Origin: an uncultured Lachnospiraceae bacterium
GTDB lineage: Bacteria; Bacillota; Clostridia; Lachnospirales; Lachnospiraceae
NCBI GenBank assembly: GCA_910588875.1
Contig: CAJURT010000003.1
Span: forward strand, 28,219 to 92,218
DNA: 64,000 nt
Direction of reading: 5' to 3'
The stretch's first letter is position 1, and each line of letters begins with the position of its first letter. This document shows, in pieces, positions 51,323-60,258 of this stretch. The notes beneath the pieces were generated by a model. The model was not told the origin of the DNA. It did not search any database and saw nothing but the letters and a program-made list of their open reading frames with translations. Both the position numbers and the translations under genes were made by a program.

Positions 51323-51535
51323 AATTGTTTTCCTTTGGCGATTTTACCGAAAAGCACCCGGTAAAACGGGGGGCTGACGGCGAAATTGTAAGTAAAAATA
51401 AACCGTAACGAGTATAGCATATTTTTCCGCAGAAAACTATAGAAAAATGCGCGAAAATGTGGTAAAGTCTTCGTAGCAGCCGGAGCGATGGAGTACTAAT
51501 CCGGTAATGAGGCAGAAGTGAAGGAGTGTTGTACA

Positions 51536-52339
51536 ATGAACGAAGAAGTAATGAATACGGAAATGAATGCAGCAGAGGCTGTGCAGGAGGCCGAAGCGGC
51601 CGAGGCGGCAAAAGCAGAACCGGTGGCAGAGCCGGAAGAGACCATGGCAGATTTTGCCAGCGAGCTGGAGGCTTCTTATAAGGAATTTGACGAGCGCCAT
51701 AATGATTACCAGGAGCAGGAAGGGCCAGATGCCCAGAAGTGGGCAAATTTGCTGCAGATGATGCAGGAAAAGACAGTCATCAAGGTAAAGATCAAGGAAG
51801 TGGTTAAGTCAGGGGTGGTTGCATATATTGACGACATCCAGGGCTTTATCCCGGCGTCCCATATTTCCACGAAATATGTGGAGAAGCTGGAGGATTGGGT
51901 TGGCAAATACCTGGAGGTTGTGCCCATCACTGTGGAGCCGGAACGCAAGAAACTGGTGCTTTCCGGGCGTGTGGTGATGAAGGAGAAAGAGGCGGCCGAA
52001 AAGGCGGCCAAGATGGCGGCAGTCAAGGTGGGGGCCGTTATGGAGGGCACCGTGGACAGCATTAAGGATTATGGTGCGTTTGTGGATTTGGAAAGCGGCG
52101 TCACCGGCCTTTTGCATGTGTCCCAGATCAGCAGCCAGAGGATTAAGCATCCGGGTGTAGTACTCAAAGAAGGCCAGAAGGTAACGGTGAAGGTTATCGG
52201 TGTGGGAGACGGGCGTATCAGCCTCAGCATGAAGGCCCTGGAGCAGGATGAGGAACCGAAGGAGGAGGTATTCAACTACAAGGAGTCCGGAGCAGCCACC
52301 ACGGGACTCGCCTCCTTGCTAAAGAACATTAAGCTTTGA
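51536..52339 (+). CDS. S1-domain RNA-binding protein
   Basis: A 267-residue protein: an acidic, Ala/Glu-rich N-terminus of about 65 residues followed by two S1 domains. The first reads KVKIKEVVKSGVVAYIDDIQGFIPASHIS and is divergent; the second, VGAVMEGTVDSIKDYGAFVDL (positions about 52028-52090), is canonical with GLLHVSQIS. It resembles the shortened ribosomal protein S1 homologues of Firmicutes. ATG 51536 has AAGGAG. The small alarmone synthetase gene overlaps its last bases. Confidence 0.9.
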   Translation: MNEEVMNTEMNAAEAVQEAEAAEAAKAEPVAEPEETMADFASELEASYKEFDERHNDYQEQEGPDAQKWANLLQMMQEKTVIKVKIKEVVKSGVVAYIDDIQGFIPASHISTKYVEKLEDWVGKYLEVVPITVEPERKKLVLSGRVVMKEKEAAEKAAKMAAVKVGAVMEGTVDSIKDYGAFVDLESGVTGLLHVSQISSQRIKHPGVVLKEGQKVTVKVIGVGDGRISLSMKALEQDEEPKEEVFNYKESGAATTGLASLLKNIKL

Positions 52340-52983
52340 AAAACCACATCGCAAGGGAACACAGCCAGATTGACCAGTGGAAATCCATCATGTTTTTGTA
52401 TGATTCTGCACTGAAGGAGATCAACACCAAGATTGAGATTTTGAACAGCGAGTTTGTCCACATTTACGGGCATACCCCCATTGAGCATATCAAATCCCGC
52501 CTGAAGACACCGGACAGCATTGTCAAGAAGCTGAAACGTGACGGGCAGGAGGTCACCATCCAGAATATGGTGGAGAAACTCAATGATATTGCCGGGATCC
52601 GGATTATCTGCTCTTATACCCAGGATATTTACCAGATAGCAGATATGATTGCCCGGCAAAGCGATGTGACGATCCTGCAGGTGAAGGATTATATCAGGAA
52701 CCCGAAGCCCAATGGATATAAGAGCTACCACATGGTAGTGACGATACCCATTTATCTGAGCCAGGGACCGGCAGAAACCAAGGTGGAGATTCAGATCCGA
52801 ACGGTGGCAATGGATTTTTGGGCCAGTCTGGAACACAAGATCTATTATAAGTTTGAAGGGAATGCCCCTGCGAACCTGCAGGCAGAGTTGAAAGCATGCG
52901 CTGCTGTGGTGGATATGCTGGATGAAAAGATGTTCTCACTGAATCAGATGATTTTATCACTGGGGGAGGAACAGGAAGAGTGA
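52336..52983 (+). CDS. small alarmone synthetase (RelA/SpoT synthetase domain)
   Basis: A 215-residue single-domain (p)ppGpp synthetase of the RelQ/RelP type. Synthetase segments are present: IEHIKSRLKTPDSIVKKL, NDIAGIRIICSYTQDIY, NPKPNGYKSYHMVV, and EIQIRTVAMDFWASLEHKI. There is no hydrolase or regulatory domain. The TTG start overlaps the S1-protein stop (TTGA), so translation is probably coupled; ATG 52390 would remove a conserved N-terminus. It transfers pyrophosphate from ATP to GDP or GTP under stress. Confidence 0.92.
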   Translation: MKNHIAREHSQIDQWKSIMFLYDSALKEINTKIEILNSEFVHIYGHTPIEHIKSRLKTPDSIVKKLKRDGQEVTIQNMVEKLNDIAGIRIICSYTQDIYQIADMIARQSDVTILQVKDYIRNPKPNGYKSYHMVVTIPIYLSQGPAETKVEIQIRTVAMDFWASLEHKIYYKFEGNAPANLQAELKACAAVVDMLDEKMFSLNQMILSLGEEQEE

Positions 52984-52990
52984 AAATACG

Positions 52991-54793
52991 ATGAAGGCGC
53001 TGACAAAAGAGACATGGCAGATGATTCGGCAGAATCTGGGAAATGTTCTTTTGTTTGAACTTCTATACCGGGGAATTGTATTGCCGGGGTATCTTCGGCT
53101 GGCGAACCGGGGACTGCGGTGGACGCTTGGGATGGCAGGGTATAGCTATCTGACAGCGTCCAACCTGGCAGATTTCCTGGGACGGCCGTGGACATTAGCA
53201 GCGATGTTTGCCTTTGGCCTGATCGGGCTTTTGCTGATTGAGTTGGAGGCTGCCGCATTGATTACTGCATTTCAGGGGTCGGCCTGCCAACAGAAGCTGA
53301 CCCCTTTCCATATTTTCTGGGGCGGGGTGCATAAGAGCGCGGAGGAGATCGGAAAAAGGAACTGGAGGCTGGGACTGGTTTTGCTCCCCCATTTTATAGG
53401 GGTGAACCTGTTGCCGATTGTCCGCTGCCTTTCCCATATCCGGCCAATGAATTTTGTGCTTCAGGAAATGATGGGCCATGGGCATTTGCCGTTGCTTGTG
53501 ACGGCATTTTTGCTTTTGTGCGCGAAATCTTCGCTTCTGGCGGTTTTTGTGGGTTTCGGGTGTATGGCAGACCAGGAAAAATTTGGGGATGCCTGGAAAA
53601 AAGGCCAGCAGCTTCTGAAGGGAAGATATTGGCAGGTGGCCATGATTTTGCTGGCCTGCAACCTGTTGGCAGCGCTGGCAGCAGTGACGGTGTATCTTGT
53701 GGCAGTATTTGCGGCGGCAGTTTTTGTGGCATTGTTTGCGGAGAGGAACCTTGCTATGGCAGTGCTTCTGTCAGTGGCAGAGCGGATTGAGCAGCTGGTT
53801 TTGTTTGCAGGTGGGATTTTGCTGATTGTGACTGATTTTGCGGCGTGTGCGTCGGTGTATTACCAGCATGGCTGCCGCTATTACTGCCGCGGGCGCCAAA
53901 GGGTCAGCTATCCCCCCAGGGGCTCGGCGGCGGGCGGCAGGGCTGCGGTGGCTGCCGCAGTCTTGCTGGCTGCGGGGCTTTTGTATATCCTGGATATGGT
54001 TTACCACGGTTTTGCCCGTACAGACGATATATTCTCAGAGACACAGATTACTGCCCACCGGGGGAGTTCCCGTTCGGCGCCGGAGAATACCATGGCTGCG
54101 CTGACAGCTGCGGTGGAGGAGATGGCGGACTATGCGGAACTGGATGTGCAGCTGACCCGGGATGAGGCGGTGGTGCTGGGGCATGATGCGACTTTAAAGC
54201 GGGTGGCAGGGGTGAACCGTTCCATCGCCTCGATGACCTGGGAGGAACTTCAGGAACTGGATGTGGGCAGCTGGTTCTCGCCGGAGTTTGCCGGGGAGCG
54301 GATTCCGGCATTGGAGGAGGTGCTGGATTTCTGCAAGGGAAAGATCAACTTAAACATAGAGATAAAGAATGTGGGAAAGGACAGCCTGCTCCCGGAAAAA
54401 GTGGTTCGCCTGATTATGGAGAGGGGGATGGAGGAGCAATGCGTGGTTACCTCCACCAGCCTGGGATATCTGGAGCAGGTTAAATTGCTGGCGCCGCAGC
54501 TGCGGACAGGTTACATCCTGTCTGCAGCATACGGGGATTTTGATTTTGGGGAAAAGGTGGATTTTATCAGCATCCGGGCCAGTTTTGTCAACCGCCGCAT
54601 GGTGGAAAGGGCTCATGCCAGAGGGATGGCAGTCCATGCCTGGACGGTGAATTCCAAGAGTGAGATGGAGCGGCTGCGGCTGATGGAGGTGGATAACCTG
54701 ATTACCGATTATCCGGTGCTGGCGAGAGAGATCATTTACCGGGAAGAGGCGACGGAGACCCTGCTGGAGTATCTGCAGATGGTGTTCCGGTAG
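52991..54793 (+). CDS. membrane glycerophosphodiester phosphodiesterase
   Basis: A 600-residue protein in two parts. The first about 345 residues hold eight or so membrane helices. The C-terminal part is a GDPD barrel: ITAHRGSSRSAPENT (His356 catalytic), AELDVQLTRDEAVVLGHDATLKR (metal Glu/Asp and the second His), INLNIEIKN and AWTVNSKSEMERL. It should cleave glycerophosphodiesters, including those from lipoteichoic acid or lipids, at the outer face. It follows the alarmone synthetase gene by seven bases. Confidence 0.94.
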   Translation: MKALTKETWQMIRQNLGNVLLFELLYRGIVLPGYLRLANRGLRWTLGMAGYSYLTASNLADFLGRPWTLAAMFAFGLIGLLLIELEAAALITAFQGSACQQKLTPFHIFWGGVHKSAEEIGKRNWRLGLVLLPHFIGVNLLPIVRCLSHIRPMNFVLQEMMGHGHLPLLVTAFLLLCAKSSLLAVFVGFGCMADQEKFGDAWKKGQQLLKGRYWQVAMILLACNLLAALAAVTVYLVAVFAAAVFVALFAERNLAMAVLLSVAERIEQLVLFAGGILLIVTDFAACASVYYQHGCRYYCRGRQRVSYPPRGSAAGGRAAVAAAVLLAAGLLYILDMVYHGFARTDDIFSETQITAHRGSSRSAPENTMAALTAAVEEMADYAELDVQLTRDEAVVLGHDATLKRVAGVNRSIASMTWEELQELDVGSWFSPEFAGERIPALEEVLDFCKGKINLNIEIKNVGKDSLLPEKVVRLIMERGMEEQCVVTSTSLGYLEQVKLLAPQLRTGYILSAAYGDFDFGEKVDFISIRASFVNRRMVERAHARGMAVHAWTVNSKSEMERLRLMEVDNLITDYPVLAREIIYREEATETLLEYLQMVFR

Positions 54794-54822
54794 GCCCCGT
54801 TCTGAAGAAGGAGTGAGAGTAT

Positions 54823-55281
54823 ATGAGAGTGGTGCTGCAAAGGGTAATGCATGCCTGTGTGAAAGTAGAAGGAGAGGTAATCGGGGAGATCGGGAAGGGG
54901 TTTCTGATTTTGCTTGGGGTGGCAGAGACAGATACTGAGGCGGCAGCGGAGCGGATGGCGGATAAGATCTGCAAGCTGCGGATATTCGAGGATGAGGAGG
55001 GGAAGACGAACCTGTCCCTGGGGGATGTGGGCGGGGAGATCCTGGTGGTCAGCCAGTTTACCTTGTATGCAGACTGCCATAAAGGGAACCGGCCAAGTTT
55101 TATCGGGGCAGGGGCGCCGGATAAGGCAGAGCGGTTATATGAGTACTTTACAGAGCGGTGCCGGAGGTATGTGGGGAAAGTAGAGCACGGAAGTTTTGGG
55201 GCAGATATGAAGGTGGAGTTATTGAATGACGGGCCCTTTACCCTGGTTCTGGAGGGGGACGAGAGGGGAATCCGGGCCTGA
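54823..55281 (+). CDS. dtd: D-aminoacyl-tRNA deacylase
   Basis: A 152-residue DTD enzyme that removes D-amino acids from mischarged tRNA. The two active-site motifs are SQFTLYAD and NRPSF followed by the Gly-rich segment. Length and start (MRVVLQRV) are standard. A GAAGGAG site lies upstream; it begins 29 bases after the GDPD gene and is probably in the same transcript. Confidence 0.96.
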   Translation: MRVVLQRVMHACVKVEGEVIGEIGKGFLILLGVAETDTEAAAERMADKICKLRIFEDEEGKTNLSLGDVGGEILVVSQFTLYADCHKGNRPSFIGAGAPDKAERLYEYFTERCRRYVGKVEHGSFGADMKVELLNDGPFTLVLEGDERGIRA

Positions 55282-55332
55282 GACGGCGGGGAAGAGGACT
55301 AAAATACAAGATTGAGAAGGAGGATAAGAGAT

Positions 55333-56739
55333 ATGGCACAGGATAAGGAGAAATCGGCCGGGAAGCTTTTGGAGGAGCAGCTGGTATGGAAATTTCCCCA
55401 CATCGGCAAGGAGGCGCCGCAGCAGGTAGATGAGGCGGCTTCTTTTTGTGAGGGCTACAAGGATTTTTTGAATGAGGGGAAGACGGAGCGGGAATGTGTG
55501 CTTGCGGCGGTGAGGATGCTGGAGGCAGCAGGCTACCGTCCGCTGGAGACGGACAAAAAATACCAGCCAGGGGATAAAGTATACCAGGTGAACCGCCATA
55601 AGTCCCTGTTGGCCACAACCTTTGGGGAGGAACCGCTGGAGCGGGGAGTGCGGATCAACGGGGCGCATATCGATTCCCCCCGGCTGGATCTAAAGCCCTG
55701 CCCCTTGTATGAAAAGAGCGAGATCGCTTATTTTAAGACCCACTATTATGGAGGGATCCGCAAATACCAGTGGGGGACGGTGCCCCTGGCCATCCATGGG
55801 GTGGTGGTAAAGAAGGACGGGGAGGCCGTGGAACTGTGCATCGGCGAGAAAGAGGGGGATCCGGTATTTTGTGTCACCGACCTGCTTCCCCATCTGGCGG
55901 CCAAGCAGAATGAGAGGAAGCTTGGGGAGGGGTTAAAGGGGGAGGAACTGAATATTGTGGTTGGTTCCCTGCCCTTTGCCGACGAGGAGATCAAGGAGCC
56001 GGTGAAGCTGCTGGTCCTGAAACTGCTGCATGACAGATACGGGATGACGGAGGGAGATTTTTACCGGGCGGAGATCGAACTGGTGCCGGCCCAGAAGGCA
56101 GTGGATGTGGGGTTGGACCGCAGCCTGGTGGGGGCTTACGGGCAGGATGACCGGGTATGTGCCTACACGGCGCTGAGGGCAGAGATTGAGACAGAGCATC
56201 CCAGGTATACAACGGTGACGGTACTGACAGACAAGGAGGAGATCGGTTCGGAGGGGAATACGGGGATGAACGCGGCATACCTAAAGCATTATATTGAAGA
56301 TCTGGCGGAAACGGCAGGAGTCCGCGCCCGTGATGTGTTCCGGAATTCCCTGTGCCTGTCCTCGGATGTGAATGCGGCCTATGACCCCACCTTTGCCGAT
56401 GTATTTGAAGGGAACAATTCCAGCTATATCAACAAGGGCTGCGTGCTGACCAAATATACGGGCGCCAGGGGCAAGTCAGGCGCCAATGATGCCAGTGCAG
56501 AGACCATGGCCAGGGTGATCGGGATTATGGAGCAGGAGGGTGTGTACTGGCAGGCAGGGGAACTGGGAGCAGTAGACCAGGGAGGAGGAGGCACAATTGC
56601 CAAATATGTGGCACAGCTGGATATCGATGTGGTTGATTTGGGAGTGCCGATCCTTTCCATGCATGCCCCCTTTGAGTTGGCTTCCAAGCTGGATGTCTAC
56701 AATACATATAAGGCCTTTCGGGCGTTTTATAAAATCTGA
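55333..56739 (+). CDS. M18-family aspartyl-type aminopeptidase
   Basis: A 468-residue cobalt/zinc aminopeptidase of family M18. Metal and catalytic segments: GAHIDSPRLDLKP (His and Asp), TDKEEIGSEGNTGMNA (Glu pair), SSDVNAAYDPTF (Asp) and LSMHAPFELASKLD (His). ATG 55333 is preceded by AAGGAGG; a TTG 21 bases upstream lies before that site and is not favoured. M18 enzymes form large dodecameric shells and trim N-terminal residues, often acidic ones, from peptides. Confidence 0.94.
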   Translation: MAQDKEKSAGKLLEEQLVWKFPHIGKEAPQQVDEAASFCEGYKDFLNEGKTERECVLAAVRMLEAAGYRPLETDKKYQPGDKVYQVNRHKSLLATTFGEEPLERGVRINGAHIDSPRLDLKPCPLYEKSEIAYFKTHYYGGIRKYQWGTVPLAIHGVVVKKDGEAVELCIGEKEGDPVFCVTDLLPHLAAKQNERKLGEGLKGEELNIVVGSLPFADEEIKEPVKLLVLKLLHDRYGMTEGDFYRAEIELVPAQKAVDVGLDRSLVGAYGQDDRVCAYTALRAEIETEHPRYTTVTVLTDKEEIGSEGNTGMNAAYLKHYIEDLAETAGVRARDVFRNSLCLSSDVNAAYDPTFADVFEGNNSSYINKGCVLTKYTGARGKSGANDASAETMARVIGIMEQEGVYWQAGELGAVDQGGGGTIAKYVAQLDIDVVDLGVPILSMHAPFELASKLDVYNTYKAFRAFYKI

Positions 56740-56825
56740 GGGCAGAGTCTGAATTTTTTGTGAATTTATTGGGAAAGGGGTTTTTTTAACAGTCGGGGTG
56801 TGATATAAATGTAGGGGATATGCTG

Positions 56826-56869
56826 CCCTCAGTGGACAAGGATCCGTGTGGCCCTTTGTCCACTGAGGG
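56826..56869 (+). terminator. long hairpin after the aminopeptidase gene
   Basis: CCCTCAGTGGACAAGG pairs with a right arm ending TTGTCCACTGAGGG, with a small bulge and a loop of about 10 bases. No T-run follows. It lies 45 bases before the PPIase gene and may be a processing site or weak terminator. Confidence 0.5.
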
Positions 56870-56914
56870 TAATATCTGTTATGAAAATTTTAGAAAAGAG
56901 GAAAAAGGAACAGG

Positions 56915-58006
56915 ATGAGAAAATTCGTAAAGCCGCTTTTGTGCGGCATGATGGTTATGGCACTGGTGGCCGGATGCTCCAAAAAGCAGGAGACCGGGGA
57001 GACGACAACTGTGGGGGATTCCACAGAGGCCTCAGAAGCCGCTTCCACAGAGGAGCAGGCGGCGGAGGTGGATCTGGGAGAGGTGACTGCCCTGGGAGAG
57101 TATAAGGGGCTGGAGGTGACCCGGATGTCCACGGAGGTGCCGGATGAGGAACTGGAAGCCCGGATCCAGAGCATTCTGGATGCCAATCCGGAATATGTGG
57201 CGATCACAGACCGGGCGGCGAAGAATGGGGATATTGTGGATATTGATTATGTGGGCATGAAGGATGGGGTTGCTTTTGACGGGGGCACGGCAGAGGGATA
57301 CAAGCTGGAACTGGGCTCCCATAGCTTCATCGAGGGATTTGAGGAAGGCCTGGTGGGGGCGAAGACAGGGGAAGAGAGAAGCCTGAACCTGACTTTTCCG
57401 GAGCAGTACCATTCCGAGGAACTGGCCGGCCAGGCAGTGGTCTTTGATGTGACGGTTAACGGGATTGAGGAAAAGAAGGAGGCAGTGCTGGACGATAATT
57501 TTGTGCAGAGGATGTCAGACTTCAGTACTGTTGACGAATTTAAGGCAGATACCCTGGCGGATATGCAGAAGGAGAAGGAAACCTATGCTGACCAGCAGCT
57601 GGAGAATGACGTGTTCCTGGCAGCAGTGGAGAACTCGGAGTTTGAGGTAAACCAGGAAGCAGTGGAAAACCAGTACAATAACCAGCTGAATTATTATAAC
57701 AGCATGGTGGGCATGTACGGCATGGAACTGGCGGATTATGTGAGCATGTTCGGCATGACGGAGGACCAGTTTAAGGAGGATCTGAAAAAGTCGGCGGAGA
57801 ACTCGGTCAAGCAGCAGCTGCTGGTGACTGCAATTGCCGAAAAGGAAGGGTTCCAGGTAGAGGATGCTGACCGGGAGATCGTGGCCGGGCAGTATGGAAT
57901 GGATGTGAAGACCCTGCAGGAGACCTACGGGGAGGAAGCAGTGGACAGCACGGCTATGATGTTTAAGGTGGTGAACTTCCTGAAGGACAATGCAAAGGTA
58001 AAGTAG
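56915..58006 (+). CDS. lipoprotein FKBP-type prolyl isomerase, trigger-factor-like
   Basis: A 363-residue lipoprotein with lipobox LVAGC (Cys21) and an acidic Glu/Thr linker. The FKBP domain (about residues 95-190) includes GDIVDIDYVGMKDGVAFDGG, GSHSFIEGFEEGLVGAKTGE and VFDVTVNGIEEKK. The C-terminal helical part, with FKADTLADMQKEKETYADQQ at its start, resembles the trigger-factor chaperone arms. It probably helps fold exported proteins outside the membrane. The ATG has AAAAAGGA upstream; a terminator follows at 58127. Confidence 0.92.
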   Translation: MRKFVKPLLCGMMVMALVAGCSKKQETGETTTVGDSTEASEAASTEEQAAEVDLGEVTALGEYKGLEVTRMSTEVPDEELEARIQSILDANPEYVAITDRAAKNGDIVDIDYVGMKDGVAFDGGTAEGYKLELGSHSFIEGFEEGLVGAKTGEERSLNLTFPEQYHSEELAGQAVVFDVTVNGIEEKKEAVLDDNFVQRMSDFSTVDEFKADTLADMQKEKETYADQQLENDVFLAAVENSEFEVNQEAVENQYNNQLNYYNSMVGMYGMELADYVSMFGMTEDQFKEDLKKSAENSVKQQLLVTAIAEKEGFQVEDADREIVAGQYGMDVKTLQETYGEEAVDSTAMMFKVVNFLKDNAKVK

Positions 58007-58126
58007 GGCCGTAAGGCAGGAAAGGGCAAAAAACAGGCGGTGCAAAGGCAGGCCGGGAAAAGGAAACCTTTGGCAGTTTTCCGGCAGCCTCCCGGCTGTT
58101 TTGAAAAATAAATGGCAATGATTAAC

Positions 58127-58157
58127 AAAAATCGTCAAAATTTTGGCGATTTTTTAA
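58127..58157 (+). terminator. Rho-independent terminator after the PPIase gene
   Basis: AAAAATCG(T)C and G(G)CGATTTTT pair around AAAATTTT, followed by T-rich sequence. The stretch 58007-58126 before it shows only a small CCGGC hairpin. Confidence 0.75.
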
Positions 58158-58186
58158 TATTTGCTAATGAATTTTTTTCTCGCTTA

Positions 58187-58195
58187 TGGTACAAT
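58187..58195 (+). promoter_or_regulatory. extended -10 promoter element of asrABC
   Basis: TGGTACAAT fits an extended -10. No convincing -35 lies at the usual distance. Transcription would start near 58202, leaving a leader of about 190 bases. Confidence 0.6.
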
Positions 58196-58209
58196 AGGTA
58201 TCGTGACAA

Positions 58210-58369
58210 AGTCCTTCGGATTGCCGGGAAGGGGTAACTGCCTGTGGTTTTGGGTGGTTGCATAACGGGGATACCGGCAGTCTTGCTAAGGCATGTTCCG
58301 GATATCGGGAATATTCCGGAAACATCACAAAGCATCCAAAAGACGCGCCGGTGCGCGTTTTGTAGGACT
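58210..58369 (+). promoter_or_regulatory. structured leader RNA upstream of asrABC, riboswitch-like
   Basis: Paired segments read from the sequence: a closing helix AGTCCT 58210-58215 with AGGACT 58364-58369; GATTGCCGG 58219-58227 with CCGGCAGTC 58274-58282 (one wobble), enclosing AACTGCC 58236-58242 with GGTGGTT 58253-58259 (two wobbles); a long hairpin 58293-58325 built on TTCCGGA/TCCGGAA; and ACGCGC-CGGT-GCGCGT 58343-58358 followed by TTT, terminator-like. The closing helix spans the terminator-like stem, as in many cis-acting RNAs. It matches no riboswitch consensus I can recall. The asrA ribosome site AAAGGAGG follows at 58379. Confidence 0.55.
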
Positions 58370-58395
58370 CTCAAAAATAAAGGAGGATAAAAAGT

Positions 58396-59430
58396 ATGGG
58401 ATACAAAGTCAGCTTCGAAGAAGTGAATAAGATCTTCGACCAGCTCCAGGGCGAATACGAGATATGGGCCCCCAAGAGATTTGCCGGAAAAGGCCGGTAC
58501 TCCGATACGGACATCATCAAATATGACAAGGTGTCCAAGGTAGAGGAGATTGAGTTCAAGGAGAAATCTGATTATCCGGCCAAGGAGGTTTTAAGCCCGG
58601 TCACCCAGTCCCTGTTCTACTTTACTGAGGATGAGTTCCGCGAGAGCAAGGCAACCAGCAAGAAGCTGCTGATTTTCATGCGTCCCTGTGACATTAATGC
58701 GCAGCACCATCAGGAGAAGATCTATCTGGAGAACGGCGGCTTTGCTGATATGTACTATCAGCGGATGAATGAGAAGGTTAAGATCGTGATGATCGAGTGT
58801 ACCGAAGGCTGGGATACCTGCTTCTGCGTGAGCATGGGCTCCAACAAGGCTGAGGACTATGCGCTGGCTGTCCGCGTGGGCGAGGGTGAACTGACTGTAG
58901 ATGTGAAGGACGAGGCATTCGCACCTCTGTTTGCTGAGGCGGCAGGCGTTGACTTTAAGCCGGAATTCATTGAGAAGAACGAGATTGAACTTACCATTCC
59001 GGAGATTCCGAACAAGGAAGTCCTGACCAAGTTAAAGAGCCATCCCATGTGGAACGAATACAACAAGCGTTGCATTTCCTGCGGTTCCTGTACCGTGGCC
59101 TGCAGTACCTGTACCTGCTTTAGCACCACGGATGTGATCTACAATGAGAACACCAACGTAGGCGAGAGAAAGAGAACCACCGCTTCCTGTCAGATCGAGG
59201 GCTTTACCGACATGGCCGGCGGACATGTGTTCCGCAAGACTGCAGGGGAGAGAATGCGCTACAAAGTGCTTCATAAGTTCCACGACTACAAGGCACGTTT
59301 CAAAGATTTCCATATGTGCGTGGGCTGCGGCCGCTGCACCAGCAGATGTCCGGAGTTCATCTCCATCACCGCTACCGTGAACAAGATGGCGAAGGCGATT
59401 GATGAGATCCTTGCAGAAGAAAGCAAATAA
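58396..59430 (+). CDS. asrA: anaerobic sulfite reductase subunit A
   Basis: A 344-residue iron-sulfur subunit that passes electrons within the AsrABC complex, which reduces sulfite to sulfide with NADH. Two ferredoxin-like clusters are near the C-terminus: CISCGSCTVACSTCTCF and CVGCGRCTSRCPEFI. The N-terminal half has the family's MRPCDINAQHHQEKI (residues near 95) and ECTEGWDTCFCVSMGS segments. First gene of a tight three-gene operon with 18-base gaps, each gene with its own strong ribosome site. Confidence 0.96.
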   Translation: MGYKVSFEEVNKIFDQLQGEYEIWAPKRFAGKGRYSDTDIIKYDKVSKVEEIEFKEKSDYPAKEVLSPVTQSLFYFTEDEFRESKATSKKLLIFMRPCDINAQHHQEKIYLENGGFADMYYQRMNEKVKIVMIECTEGWDTCFCVSMGSNKAEDYALAVRVGEGELTVDVKDEAFAPLFAEAAGVDFKPEFIEKNEIELTIPEIPNKEVLTKLKSHPMWNEYNKRCISCGSCTVACSTCTCFSTTDVIYNENTNVGERKRTTASCQIEGFTDMAGGHVFRKTAGERMRYKVLHKFHDYKARFKDFHMCVGCGRCTSRCPEFISITATVNKMAKAIDEILAEESK

Positions 59431-59448
59431 GGAAGGGGGACGAACAGA

Positions 59449-60240
59449 ATGAATAATATTGTAAAACCGGTTCCGTGTAAGATTCTGGAAGTTAAGAAAG
59501 AAAGCAAATTAGAATATACCTTTAAGGTGGAATCCGATATTAAGCCTGCTCACGGGCAGTTCTTACAGCTCTCCATTCCGAAGATCGGAGAGGCTCCGAT
59601 CTCTGTCAGCGCTTACGGCGACGGCTGGATTGATTTTACCATCCGTTCTGTGGGTAAGGTGACAGACGAGATCTTCACCAAGGGCCCGGGGGATGTACTG
59701 TTCCTGCGCGGTGCCTACGGCAAGGGCTGGCCGGTAGAGAAGTTTGAGGGCAAGCATGTGGTTGTCATTACCGGCGGAACCGGTCTGGCTCCGGTGAGAA
59801 GCATGCTGAACAAGTTCTATAATGAGCCGGATTATACCAAGAGCGTTACCCTGATCACCGGCTTCAAGAATGAGGAGGGTATCGTATTTAAGAATGAACT
59901 GGAGAAGTGGAAAGACCGCTTCACCACCTTCTATACCCTGGATGCAGAGAAGAAGGAAGGCTGGAATACCGGCTTTGTGACCGAGTTCGTTTCCAAGGTT
60001 GACTGGGCGTCCTTTGGCGATAACTATGAGGTGGTCATCGTGGGTCCGCCGCCAATGATGAAGTTCACCGGCATCGAGTGCAGCAAGTGCGGCGTGCCGG
60101 ATGAGAAGATCTGGGTATCCTTTGAGCGCAGGATGTCCTGTGCGGTAGGAAAGTGCGGCCATTGCCGTATTGATGAGGTATATGTATGTCTGGAGGGCCC
60201 GGTGTTCAACTACACTCAGGCAAAATATCTGGTAGACTAA
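59449..60240 (+). CDS. asrB: anaerobic sulfite reductase subunit B
   Basis: A 263-residue flavin/pyridine-nucleotide subunit of the ferredoxin-NADP reductase type. The FAD-binding barrel lies in the first about 100 residues (GQFLQLSIPKIGEAPISVS), the nucleotide domain starts VVVITGGTGLAPVRSML, and a 2Fe-2S cluster is formed by the C-terminal cysteines (SCAVGKCGHC, plus CLEGPVF and CSKCG). It accepts electrons from NADH and hands them to the other subunits. Confidence 0.95.
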   Translation: MNNIVKPVPCKILEVKKESKLEYTFKVESDIKPAHGQFLQLSIPKIGEAPISVSAYGDGWIDFTIRSVGKVTDEIFTKGPGDVLFLRGAYGKGWPVEKFEGKHVVVITGGTGLAPVRSMLNKFYNEPDYTKSVTLITGFKNEEGIVFKNELEKWKDRFTTFYTLDAEKKEGWNTGFVTEFVSKVDWASFGDNYEVVIVGPPPMMKFTGIECSKCGVPDEKIWVSFERRMSCAVGKCGHCRIDEVYVCLEGPVFNYTQAKYLVD

Positions 60241-60258
60241 GGAAGGGAGCGTAAAAAT

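Noticed and set aside
58251..58264. GGGTGG-containing segment in the asr leader as a T-box core
   Set aside because: Only six bases agree with the T-box consensus and no specifier stem was found.
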